In this document: piece after piece, positions 1 through 7,680 of the stretch | How the letters are laid out: each line of letters starts with the position of its first letter | Numbering within the stretch: position 1 is the first letter of the stretch | From: Burkholderiales bacterium | GTDB lineage: Bacteria; Pseudomonadota; Gammaproteobacteria; Burkholderiales; JAEUOS01 | Length of the DNA stretch: 64,000 nucleotides | Reading direction: 5' to 3' | Assembly: GCA_016790695.1 (NCBI GenBank) | Contig: JAEUOS010000063.1 | Coordinates: 80,878-144,877 of the forward strand | Position numbers and translations under genes: made by a program | The notes under the pieces: generated by a model | What the model was told of the DNA's origin: nothing | The model's input: the letters and a program-made list of their open reading frames with translations, nothing else | Database searches by the model: none

Positions 1-377
1 TCACCGACGGTACCTGGGACTACGAGCTGGTCGAGGAGCTGGCGCCGGCGCCGGACGAGCCGGTGATCCGCAAGTCGCGCTACAGCGCCTTCGCCGGCAC
101 CAGCCTGGACCAGTTCCTGCGCGCGCGGCGCATCGTGAGCCTGGTCTTCTGCGGCGTTGCCGCCAACGTCTGCGTCGAGAGCACGCTGCGCGAGGCCTAT
201 CATCGCGAGTACTTCTGCCTGCTCGTCGAGGACGCCACCCACCACGCCGGGCCGTCGTTCCTGGCCGACGCGACCGCATGGAACGTCGAGCGCTTCTTCG
301 GCTGGGTCACCGGGGTGGCGGCGTTCGAGGGCGCCGTCGCCGGCCCGGCCCGGGCCTGCGCGGCGGCACCGGCATGA
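1..377 (+). CDS. RutB-like isochorismatase-family amidohydrolase (5' truncated)
   Basis: The reading frame is open from the left edge, so the N-terminus, including the expected catalytic Asp, lies outside the window. The remaining 124 residues carry the family's catalytic Lys context (K-S-R-Y-S) and the nucleophile loop GVAANVCVEST. The downstream stretch EDATHHAGP...FFGWV closely recalls RutB, the ureidoacrylate amidohydrolase of the Rut pyrimidine pathway. RutB is a cytoplasmic cysteine hydrolase that releases carbamate from ureidoacrylate-type products, and biuret hydrolases belong to the same fold. The stop codon overlaps the next start (ATGA), so the gene is the first visible member of a coupled six-gene operon. 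No other rut gene is visible, so the substrate is inferred, not shown. Confidence 0.9.
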   Translation, partial: TDGTWDYELVEELAPAPDEPVIRKSRYSAFAGTSLDQFLRARRIVSLVFCGVAANVCVESTLREAYHREYFCLLVEDATHHAGPSFLADATAWNVERFFGWVTGVAAFEGAVAGPARACAAAPA

Positions 378-1189
378 CCCGGCCGTCCGTCGCGATGTTC
401 GGACTCGGCGCGCTGGGCGCCGTGCTCGCGGCGCGCCTGCATGCGGCGGGCTGCGCGCTGGCGGCGCACGATCCGCGGCCCGCGGCGCTCGCCGCCCACC
501 GCAGCGCGTGCGGGGCAGACACGGTGCGCGCCGCGGAGGCGCAGGTGCACGTGAGCTGCGTGACCGACGAGAGCGCCGCGGAGCAGTTGTACTTCGCGCC
601 CGGCGGCTGGGCCGAGAGCCTGCGGCCCGGGTGCCTCGCGATCGACCACACGACCACCGGTCCCGCGTTCGCGCGCCGGGCCGCGGCCGCGCTGGCCGCG
701 CGCGGCGTCGGCTTCGTCGACGCGCCGCTCTCGGGCGGGGTCGGCGGCGCGCGCGCCGGCAGGCTGCTGGCGCTGCTCGGCGGCGCCGCGGCCGACCGCG
801 AGCGCGCGGCGCCGGTGCTTGCCGCCTATTGCGCCCGTCAGGTCGCGTTCGGACCGGCCGGCAGCGGCCAGGCGGCCAAGCTCGCCAACCAGTTGTGCAT
901 CGCCGGCACGCTGGCCGGGCTCGACGCGGCCGCCGCCTTCGCGCGGGCCAACGCACTGGACGTCGGCCAGCTGTTCGCGGCGCTGGCGGCCGGCTCGGCG
1001 TCGTCCGCGCAGATGGAGCAGCACGCGCCGATGCTCGCCGCAGCCGATGCGGCGTTCGGGGAACGCTTCGGCTGGATCGCCAAGGATCTCGCGCTGGCCC
1101 TGGAGAGTGCGGCCGCCGCGCCGCCCGCCGCGGCGCTGGCCGGCTGGGTGCTCGCGTGCGCGCACGGTGCGCCGGCGGGGGCGGCATGA
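374..1189 (+). CDS. 3-hydroxyisobutyrate dehydrogenase-family NAD(P) oxidoreductase
   Basis: This 271-residue cytoplasmic protein has an N-terminal dinucleotide fold (F-G-L-G-A-L-G, residues 9-15). It also has the family substrate loop DAPLSGG at 116-122 and the catalytic K169 with N172 in GQAAKLANQ. Enzymes of this family oxidise 3-hydroxyacids or reduce semialdehydes such as malonic or tartronate semialdehyde. The ATG overlaps the preceding TGA by four bases and the gene ends in the same kind of overlap, so it is translationally coupled on both sides. In this setting a role in reducing the semialdehyde left after ureide cleavage, as RutE does, is attractive but inferred. Confidence 0.93.
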   Translation: MTRPSVAMFGLGALGAVLAARLHAAGCALAAHDPRPAALAAHRSACGADTVRAAEAQVHVSCVTDESAAEQLYFAPGGWAESLRPGCLAIDHTTTGPAFARRAAAALAARGVGFVDAPLSGGVGGARAGRLLALLGGAAADRERAAPVLAAYCARQVAFGPAGSGQAAKLANQLCIAGTLAGLDAAAAFARANALDVGQLFAALAAGSASSAQMEQHAPMLAAADAAFGERFGWIAKDLALALESAAAAPPAAALAGWVLACAHGAPAGAA

Positions 1190-2619
1190 GCCTCGCGGCG
1201 CTGCGCGAACGCCTCGCGGCGGACAATGAATGGCTGGCCTATCCGGCGAAGCCGTGGGCGGCGGCGCCGGCGGGGGTGCTCAACTGCGCGATCGTCGGCG
1301 GCGGCCAGTTCGGCCTGACCATCGCCTGGGGCCTGAAGCGCGAGTGTGTCGGGGCGGTGCGCGTGTTCGACCGCAACCCGGCCGGCCGCGAGGGGCCCTG
1401 GACCACCTTCGCGCGCATGCACATGCTGCGCACACCCAAGGACCTCGCCGGCCATGATCTCGGCAACGCGGCCCTGACGTTTCGCGCCTGGTACGAGGCG
1501 CAGCACGGACGCGAGGCATGGCAGCGGCTGTTCCGCATCAGCCGGCAGGACTGGCAGGCCTATCTCGGCTGGTACCGCGAGGTCACCGGGGTCGACGTGC
1601 AGAACGAGACCGAGGTCGTCGCGGTCGCCCCGCCGGACGCGTCCTCGCCGCACTTCCGCCTCACGGTGCGCGATGCCACGGGCGACCGCGTGGTCGCCGC
1701 GCGCACCGTGGTCTTCGCCAGCGGTGCGGAAGGCTCGGGCGGCCATGCGGTGCCGGCGTTCATCGCCGAGGCGCTGCCGGCGCATCTGTACGCGCACACC
1801 AACGACTGGCCGTTCGACTTCGCGCGGCTCGCGGACAAGCGCGTCGGCCTCATCGGTGCCGGTGCGTCGTCATTCGACACGGCGATCGCCGCGCTCGAGG
1901 GCGGCGCGCGCGAGGCGGTCCTGTGCTTTCGCCGCGATCGGCTGCCCACCGCCAACCCGCGCCGGTGGATGGAGTACGCCGGCTTCCTCGCCCACTATCC
2001 GGAACTCCCGGACGCGCACAAGTGGGCCTACATGCAGCGGCTGTATGCGCTCAGCCAGCCGCCGCCGCAGCCGACCTTCGAGCGCGCGCTCGCGCTGCCC
2101 GGGTTCCGCATGGCGCCGGCGACGCCCTGGCTGGCGGTCGAAGAGCACGCCGGGCAGGTGCGGGTGCGCACGCCGGGTGGCTGGGAGCACTTCGACTTCG
2201 TCTTCGCCGCCACCGGCATCTTCGTGGATCTCGCGGGCCGCCCCGAGATGGCGCAGATCGCGCGCCACTGCGCGTTCTGGCGCGATCGCTATGCGCCGCC
2301 GCCGGCGTTCGCCGAACCGCGGCTGGGCGGGTTCCCCTACCTCGGGAGCCACTGCGAGTTCACCGAGCGCGTTGCCGGCACCGCGCCATGGCTCGGCCGC
2401 GCGTTCACCATCACGCGCGCGGCGACGCTGTCGATGGGGCCATCGGCGGCGTCGAACAGCAACGTCAAGTACACCGCGCCGCGCATCGTCGCCGGCGTCA
2501 CCCGGGCCTTGTTCCTCGACGAGGCCGACGCCGCGCTCGCGCAGTTCATGTCCGAGGAACACCATGAGCTGGCGCCGGCCGCGGTGGCGGCGGCGCAGGC
2601 GCAAGGGGGCGGCGAGTGA
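1186..2619 (+). CDS. FAD/NAD(P)-binding flavoprotein monooxygenase-like protein
   Basis: This 477-residue protein has two dinucleotide-binding motifs. The first, GGGQFG near residue 34, would bind FAD. The second, GAGASS near residue 224, would bind NADPH. The layout is that of class B flavoprotein monooxygenases and related N-hydroxylases. A region rich in aromatic residues (WTTFARMHMLRTPKDL) follows the first Rossmann motif. No signal peptide is visible. The start overlaps the stop of the upstream dehydrogenase (ATGA), and the stop overlaps the GTG of the nitrilase. It is the only oxygenase-like gene in the operon and could be the ring-activating step. The substrate cannot be read from sequence. 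Confidence 0.88.
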   Translation: MSLAALRERLAADNEWLAYPAKPWAAAPAGVLNCAIVGGGQFGLTIAWGLKRECVGAVRVFDRNPAGREGPWTTFARMHMLRTPKDLAGHDLGNAALTFRAWYEAQHGREAWQRLFRISRQDWQAYLGWYREVTGVDVQNETEVVAVAPPDASSPHFRLTVRDATGDRVVAARTVVFASGAEGSGGHAVPAFIAEALPAHLYAHTNDWPFDFARLADKRVGLIGAGASSFDTAIAALEGGAREAVLCFRRDRLPTANPRRWMEYAGFLAHYPELPDAHKWAYMQRLYALSQPPPQPTFERALALPGFRMAPATPWLAVEEHAGQVRVRTPGGWEHFDFVFAATGIFVDLAGRPEMAQIARHCAFWRDRYAPPPAFAEPRLGGFPYLGSHCEFTERVAGTAPWLGRAFTITRAATLSMGPSAASNSNVKYTAPRIVAGVTRALFLDEADAALAQFMSEEHHELAPAAVAAAQAQGGGE

Positions 2620-3590
2620 GCCGGCCGCTGACGGTGGCGGTGGTGCAGGCGTCGCCGGTCTGGCTCGACCGCGCGGACACCACCGCCCGCGCCTGCGATT
2701 GGATCGCGCAGGCCGCTGCGCGCGGCGCGCGGGTCATCGCCTTTCCCGAGTCGTTCATACCTGCCTTTCCGTATGGCATCTGGCACCACGGGCTCGCGGC
2801 GAACCAGGCGTTCTTCCGCAGGCTCCACGAGGCCGCCGTTGTCGTCGGCGGGCCCGAGACGGCGGCGCTGGCCGCGGCGGCGCGGCGCGCCGGCGCGGTG
2901 GTGGTGATCGGCGTCACCGAGCGCGACGGCGGCAGCCTCTACAACACGCAGCTGTTCTTCGACGCCGACGGCACGCTCGCCCTGCGCCGGCGCAAGCTGA
3001 AACCGACCAATGCCGAGCGCCTCGTCTGGGGCGAAGGCGACGGCAGCGGGCTGGCCGTGCTGTCGACCGCAGCCGGCCGCATCGGCGGGCTGATCTGCGG
3101 CGAGCACAACTTCGCGCTGGCGCGCTACACCATGCAGTCCCTGGGGGAGGAGATCCACGTGGCAAGCTATCCCGATCCGCTGATGGAGGGGCGCGGCTTC
3201 GCCGACCGCCTCGAGGCCGCGGTGCGGCACTATGCGGCCGAAGGCCAGTGCTTCGTGCTCAACGCCACCGGCTTCATCGACGCGGCGACCCGCGCGGTGG
3301 CCTTCGACACGCCCGAGGCGGCCGCCGAGCTGGCGGACCCGCGCGGCCTGAATGGCGCCTCGTCGATCATCGCGCCGTCCGGCGAGGTGCTTGCCGGGCC
3401 GCTCTCCGGCCGCGAAGGCATCCTGACCGCCGACATCGACCTCGCCGGCATCGCCTACGCGAAGTACTGGTTCGACGCCGCCGGGCATTCGGCGCGCCAC
3501 GACATCTTCCGGCTCCAGGTCGACTTCGCGCCGCGTCGCGCGGTGACGGCCGCGCCGGAGCCGGCACCGCTCGCGGGGGGCACGCCATGA
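2616..3590 (+). CDS. Nitrilase-superfamily carbon-nitrogen hydrolase (nitrilase branch)
   Basis: This 324-residue protein carries the complete Glu-Lys-Cys triad. E45 is in FPESF, K127 in RRKLKPTNAER and C161 in LICGEHNF. The K-loop and the segment EEIHVASYP resemble true nitrilases more than the ureidopropionase branch. In most nitrilases Trp follows the catalytic Cys (CWEH); here it is Gly. The GTG start at 2616 is fixed by its four-base overlap with the preceding TGA (GTGA). The product would hydrolyse a nitrile, or possibly a carbamoyl C-N bond, in the cytoplasm. Its place between a flavoprotein and a ring-opening amidohydrolase suggests it handles an intermediate of the same nitrogen compound. 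Confidence 0.93.
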   Translation: MSRPLTVAVVQASPVWLDRADTTARACDWIAQAAARGARVIAFPESFIPAFPYGIWHHGLAANQAFFRRLHEAAVVVGGPETAALAAAARRAGAVVVIGVTERDGGSLYNTQLFFDADGTLALRRRKLKPTNAERLVWGEGDGSGLAVLSTAAGRIGGLICGEHNFALARYTMQSLGEEIHVASYPDPLMEGRGFADRLEAAVRHYAAEGQCFVLNATGFIDAATRAVAFDTPEAAAELADPRGLNGASSIIAPSGEVLAGPLSGREGILTADIDLAGIAYAKYWFDAAGHSARHDIFRLQVDFAPRRAVTAAPEPAPLAGGTP

Positions 3591-4660
3591 GGACCGTGCT
3601 GCACTGCTTCGACATGGGGGGCGCGGGCGACGTCGGCGCGCTCGCCGCGTGGCTGTCGACCCAGCCGCTCGACGACCTGCGCCGCCTGGTGATATTCGCC
3701 AAGACCGAGGGCCACCATGCGCCCAACGACTTCTCGCGCGAGCTGCTGAAGACGAAGCTCGGCCTGCTGTTCGGCGAGCTCGGCCTCGGCGACACGCGGG
3801 CGATGTCGATGCTGGCGATCGGCAGCGAGGGCGTGGGTTCCCCGCAGGGATTCGCATTCGCAAGGTTCGGCGAGGCCGGCGCGACGGCAGCGGACCCGCG
3901 GGCGCCGGCGCGCCTGGCCCTGGGCTTCGCGCGAAGCGAGGTCGTCCCGATCGCCGAGATCGGCACCACGGCGCTCGTCGATCGCACGGCGCAGACGGCA
4001 CAGGCGGCCATGCGTGACGCCGGTCTGGCACCGGACCAGGTGGGCCTGCTCTTCATCAAGACGCCGACCCTGGCGGCGCGCCATCCCGAAGCGACGCCGG
4101 AACGCGTCGCGATGCACCGGGGGCGCGCGGTGTCGGCGCTCGGCGGCGGCGTCGCCCTCGGCGAGGTCGAGCGCGCGCGCGTGAGCGACGCGGCCATCGC
4201 CGTCGACCTGTCGCTGTATTCGCGTCGCGTGCAGGCGGTGACCGGCGCCGAGATCACGCGCGTGGAGGTGGTGGCGATGGGCAATCGTCCGGGCGCGGCG
4301 GGCGACCTCGTGATCGACACCACGCACACCGTCGACCTGCTCGACCAGGCCTCGATCCGGCGCCTGCTCGCGCGCCACGGCGTGCGCTGCGACACCGACG
4401 GTGCGCTGCTGGACGGTGATCGTGTCGCCGGCCTGATCGTCAAGACCATGGTGCCCGAGTCCGGCATGCTGCGCGGCGCGCGCACGACGGTCTACACCAG
4501 CGCCTGGGCGCCCGAGTCGCACATGCGCGCCGCCGCGTCCGGTGTGCTGGGCAGCCTGCTCGGCCATCTGCGCTTTTTCGTCAGTGCCGATGCGGTGCAC
4601 CAGGCGCCGGAAGGGGGCGGGGTCGCCAGCGCGATCCTGCGCGTCGCCGGCGGGCACTGA
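3587..4660 (+). CDS. Cyanuric acid amidohydrolase / barbiturase-family ring-opening amidohydrolase
   Basis: The 357-residue length and three-fold internal organisation match the AtzD/TrzD/barbiturase family, which opens cyanuric or barbituric acid rings. One Lys per repeat is visible (K39 in FAKTEG, K158 in FIKTP, K286 in IVKTM). The third-repeat signature FVSADAVHQAPEGGG (S333) is intact. The first and second repeats look divergent from my memory of the family: LAIGSEG where SGGTEG is usual, and AVTGAE where SSGxE is usual. The enzyme may therefore act on a different cyclic imide. The ATG overlaps the nitrilase stop. The next gene starts two bases after this stop. Confidence 0.9.
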   Translation: MRTVLHCFDMGGAGDVGALAAWLSTQPLDDLRRLVIFAKTEGHHAPNDFSRELLKTKLGLLFGELGLGDTRAMSMLAIGSEGVGSPQGFAFARFGEAGATAADPRAPARLALGFARSEVVPIAEIGTTALVDRTAQTAQAAMRDAGLAPDQVGLLFIKTPTLAARHPEATPERVAMHRGRAVSALGGGVALGEVERARVSDAAIAVDLSLYSRRVQAVTGAEITRVEVVAMGNRPGAAGDLVIDTTHTVDLLDQASIRRLLARHGVRCDTDGALLDGDRVAGLIVKTMVPESGMLRGARTTVYTSAWAPESHMRAAASGVLGSLLGHLRFFVSADAVHQAPEGGGVASAILRVAGGH

Positions 4661-4662
4661 GC

Positions 4663-5559
4663 GTGCGCCGCCACGGCCGCTATCCCTACGTGCCGATCGC
4701 CGGGCGGCCGGTCTACGACTGGCCGAACGGCGCGCGCCTGGCGTTCTACGTGGCGATCAACGTCGAGGTGTTTCCGTTCGGCGAGGGGCTGGGGCCGGAG
4801 CTGAACCCGCGCCAGCCCGAGCCCGACATTCCCAATTACACCTGGCGCGACTGGGGCAACCGCGTCGGCATCTGGCGCCTGCTCGACCTGTTCGACGAGT
4901 TCGACCTGCCGCTCACCGCCAACCTCAACACGGCGGTGTACGACGAATGCCCGCAGATCGCGGCGGCCCTGCGCGAGCGCGGCGCCGAGATCGTCGGCCA
5001 CGGACGCACCAACGCCGAGCGCCAGGCCGACATGGACGAGGCGACCGAGCGCGCGATGATCGCCGAGGTCACCGCGCGCATCGGCGCCGCCGAAGGTGCG
5101 CCGCCGCAGGGGTGGATGGGGCCGTGGGTCAACGAGACCGGCGTCACGCCGGACCTCCTCAGGGAGGCCGGCTATCGCTACGTGATGGACTGGATGATGG
5201 ATGAGCAGCCGGTGTGGCTGTCCACGCGCGCCGGCCCGCTGATCGCGCTGCCCTATGCGCGCCCGACCAACGACATCACCGCGCTCCATGGGGCGAAGGT
5301 CGCGCCGTCGGCCTGGGCCGACATGCTCGTCGACCAGTTCGACGAGATGCTGCGCCAGGCGACCCGCGAGCCGCTGGTGTTCAACCTCTCGCTGCATCCC
5401 TACCTGGTCGGGCACGCCTATCGCCTGGTGCACCTGCGACGGGCGGTGGCGCACATCTGCGCGCAGCGCGAGCGCATCTGGGCCGCGCGTGCCGGCGAGA
5501 TCGCGGCGCACGCGGCGGCGCAGGGCGCGCGGATTCCGGGCTTCGCGCCGGCGCGCTGA
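4663..5559 (+). CDS. PuuE-like polysaccharide deacetylase-family hydrolase
   Basis: This 298-residue protein starts with GTG two bases after the preceding stop. The segment PNYTWRDWGNRVGIWR, followed by LTANLN, is typical of PuuE, the NodB-fold allantoinase that opens the hydantoin ring of allantoin. Other NodB-fold positions can be seen: the H of VGHGRTN, the W-M-G-P-W loop and the H of LSLHPYLVGH. There is no signal peptide, so it is cytoplasmic and unlikely to act on cell-wall polysaccharide. It is the last gene of the overlapped operon. With a RutB-like and a barbiturase-like gene in the same unit, hydrolysis of a cyclic ureide or its open product is the most economical reading. Confidence 0.9.
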   Translation: MRRHGRYPYVPIAGRPVYDWPNGARLAFYVAINVEVFPFGEGLGPELNPRQPEPDIPNYTWRDWGNRVGIWRLLDLFDEFDLPLTANLNTAVYDECPQIAAALRERGAEIVGHGRTNAERQADMDEATERAMIAEVTARIGAAEGAPPQGWMGPWVNETGVTPDLLREAGYRYVMDWMMDEQPVWLSTRAGPLIALPYARPTNDITALHGAKVAPSAWADMLVDQFDEMLRQATREPLVFNLSLHPYLVGHAYRLVHLRRAVAHICAQRERIWAARAGEIAAHAAAQGARIPGFAPAR

Positions 5560-5586
5560 GGGCTGCCGCGCGCGCCCCTGCCGGCC

Positions 5587-6534
5587 TCATGCCCCGGGCG
5601 GGTCGGCGGCGCGCCGCAGGTCTTCCCAGAACCCCTCGTCCAGCCGGCGCGCGACGTGCGCCAGGTTCTCGCGCACCTGCGCCGCGCTGCGGTACCCGGC
5701 CAGCACGCAGCTGACGGCCGGGTCGCGCAGCGCGAACTGCAGCGCCGCGGCGGGCAGCGGCACGTGGTGGCGCGCGCAGGCGTCCTCGATGCGTTGCGTG
5801 CGCTCCAGGATCTCCGCGGACGGGCTCTGGTAGAAGAAGGTCGCCTCCGGCCGCGCGCCGATCGCGAGAATGCCGGAATTGAACGGCGCCGCCGCGATCA
5901 CGCCCACGCCGCGCCGCGCCGCTTCCGGCAGCACGGCGGCGAAGCCTTCGCCGTCGAGCAGCGTCAGGCGCCCGGCCAGCAGCAGGAAGTCGAAGTCGGC
6001 TTCGCGCAGCGCGCGCAGGCAGGTGGCGCAGTCGTTGACGCCGATGCCGATCGCCTGCACCGTGCCGTCGCTGCGCCACGCCTCGAGCGCGCGGTAGGCG
6101 CCGGCCATCGCCTCGTCGAACACCGCATCGGTGCGCTCGCCGTGAAAGCGCCGGCTGACGTCGTGCAGCACCGCGAGGTCGACGCGCGTGCGCCCGAGCC
6201 GGGCGAGGCTTTCCTCGAGCGAGCGCGCGGCGCCGTCGTGCGAATAGTCGAACACCGGCTGCGGCCGGCCGTCGCTGCCGCGCCGGATCAGGCGCCCCAC
6301 CTTGGTCGAGATGGTGAAGCGGCCGCGCGCCTGCGCCAGCGCCACGCCGAGGCGGCGCTCGCTTTCGCCGAGGCCGTAGAAGGGCGCGGTGTCGAAGTGG
6401 TCCATGCCCGCGGCGATCGCGGCGTCGACCGCGCCGGCCGCGGTCTCGTCGTCGAGGGTGCCGAGCGCGCTGGCGCCGAAGGCCAGCATCGGCAGGGTCA
6501 GCCCGGAGCGACCGAGCGCGCGCCGCGCGAGCAT
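5587..6534 (-). CDS. Aldo/keto reductase, D-threo-aldose (L-fucose) 1-dehydrogenase-like
   Basis: This 315-residue TIM-barrel oxidoreductase has the AKR signature FDTAPFYGLGESERRLG near residue 50. The catalytic Asp and Tyr lie there, the Lys is in TKVGR and the His in VLHDV. Paralogues with this pattern oxidise L-fucose and related aldoses to 1,5-lactones with NAD(P). I chose the ATG at 6534. A GTG at 6543 overlaps the upstream stop (GTGA) and is equally plausible. The gene follows Bug receptor 1 and probably shares its transcript. A fuconolactonase-like gene lies at 18369-19223, so the two may form consecutive steps for a deoxysugar. Confidence 0.88.
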   Translation of the reverse strand: MLARRALGRSGLTLPMLAFGASALGTLDDETAAGAVDAAIAAGMDHFDTAPFYGLGESERRLGVALAQARGRFTISTKVGRLIRRGSDGRPQPVFDYSHDGAARSLEESLARLGRTRVDLAVLHDVSRRFHGERTDAVFDEAMAGAYRALEAWRSDGTVQAIGIGVNDCATCLRALREADFDFLLLAGRLTLLDGEGFAAVLPEAARRGVGVIAAAPFNSGILAIGARPEATFFYQSPSAEILERTQRIEDACARHHVPLPAAALQFALRDPAVSCVLAGYRSAAQVRENLAHVARRLDEGFWEDLRRAADPPGA

Positions 6535-6539
6535 CGCGC

Positions 6540-7532
6540 TCACTCCGCCTTCGCGCCCGACGCCTTGATCACCGCGCCCCACTTGGCGGTCTCGGCGCGG
6601 ATGAAGCGCTCGGCGTCCTCCGGGCTGCTGCCGATCGGCTGCATGCCCATCGCCTTCAGGCGCTCGCTCATCTCCGGCGTGCGCAGGATGCGCGTCACCT
6701 CGGCGGCGATCTTGCGCACCACCGCCGGCGGCGTGCCGCCGGTCACCCACATCGACTGCCACGCGTTGCTTTCGAAGCCGGGAAAGCCGGACTCGGCGAT
6801 CGTCGGCGTGTCGGGGAACTCGGGCAGGCGCTGCGGCGTGGCCACCGCGAGCATGCGCAGCGCGCCGGAGCGGATGTGGCCGATCACGTGCGGGCCGCCG
6901 TCGATGGTCATCTGCACCTGGCCGCCGAGCAGCGCGGTCAGCGAATCCGCGCCGCCCTTGAACGGCACGTGCGGCATCGCCAGGCCGGCCCGCATGTTGA
7001 GCAGCGCGCCGCCCATGTGCGGGATGGTGCCGTTGCCGCCGGAGCTGTAATTGACCTTCGCCGGGTTGGCCTTCGCATAGGCGACGAATTCCTGCACCGT
7101 CTTCGCCGGCACCGAGGGGTGCACCAGCATCATGAAGGGCACGGTGCCGACGAGCGTGAGCGGCAGGAGGTCGCGGTAGAGCTCGAACGGCAGCTTGGCG
7201 TGCAGCGCCGGGATCACGCCGATCGCCGCCGCGGCCACCAGCAGGGTGTGGCCGTCCGGCGCCGCCTTGGCGACGAAATCCGCGCCGACGATGCTGCCGC
7301 CGCCGGGCTTGTTCTCGGCCACCACGGAGACGCCCCACGCGGCCGCGAGCGCGGGTCCGATCGCGCGCGCCACCAGGTCGGAGGTCGCGCCCGGCGAGAA
7401 CGGCGAGACGATGCGGATCGGCTTCGACGGGTAGTCCTGCGCCCGCGCGGCCCGCGGCAGCGCGGCGGCGATGCCGCCGGCGCCGAGAAGGCGGCGCCGG
7501 TTGAAGGCGATGGGGGCGGGTCGACGGGTCAT
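6540..7532 (-). CDS. Bug/TctC-family tripartite tricarboxylate receptor protein (Bug 1)
   Basis: This 330-residue periplasmic binding protein has a leader with consecutive arginines (NRRRLLGAGG), suggesting Tat export, and cleavage after A-R-A-Q. The mature N-terminus DYPSKPIRIVSPFSPGA is the family's ligand-binding first strand. Bug proteins bind small carboxylates and normally serve TctAB permeases, which are absent from this window. Its start faces that of sulfatase 1 across a 148-bp intergenic region, and its stop overlaps a possible GTG start of the aldo/keto reductase. It probably scavenges or senses the substrate handled by those enzymes; the ligand is unknown. Confidence 0.93.
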   Translation of the reverse strand: MTRRPAPIAFNRRRLLGAGGIAAALPRAARAQDYPSKPIRIVSPFSPGATSDLVARAIGPALAAAWGVSVVAENKPGGGSIVGADFVAKAAPDGHTLLVAAAAIGVIPALHAKLPFELYRDLLPLTLVGTVPFMMLVHPSVPAKTVQEFVAYAKANPAKVNYSSGGNGTIPHMGGALLNMRAGLAMPHVPFKGGADSLTALLGGQVQMTIDGGPHVIGHIRSGALRMLAVATPQRLPEFPDTPTIAESGFPGFESNAWQSMWVTGGTPPAVVRKIAAEVTRILRTPEMSERLKAMGMQPIGSSPEDAERFIRAETAKWGAVIKASGAKAE

Positions 7533-7680
7533 GGCGTTCCTGCCTGCGGATGGAGGAACAGGCATCCTAGTCCACTTTCGTGCCGCCGGCAGCGCCGCCG
7601 TGCCGGGGCGCGGGCGGTCCCGGCCTACACTGGGGCACTGCCGGGCGCGCGCCGCCGCGCCGATCCGGGGAGGATCCCGC
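7533..7680. promoter_or_regulatory. Divergent promoter region between Bug 1 and sulfatase 1
   Basis: The 148-bp gap holds a strong Shine-Dalgarno run, GGGGAGGA, at 7667-7674. It lies six bases before the TTG start of sulfatase 1 and is the main reason for choosing that start. A TACACT at 7626-7631 could be a -10 element for the + strand, but no matching -35 is evident. Near Bug 1 are two overlapping short inverted repeats, GTTCCT...AGGAAC and TGCCTG...CAGGCA, which might be an operator. Confidence 0.4.

Noticed and set aside
157..2619. Apparent fusion of a long N-terminal extension to the flavoprotein
   Set aside because: The extension is a shadow frame of the two upstream genes; the ATG at 1186 overlaps the preceding stop and begins the recognisable protein.
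1673..4660. A 995-codon frame joining an Arg/Ser-rich segment to the ring-opening amidohydrolase
   Set aside because: Only the last 357 codons match a family and begin with a start that overlaps the nitrilase stop; the rest is an out-of-frame shadow of the flavoprotein and nitrilase genes.
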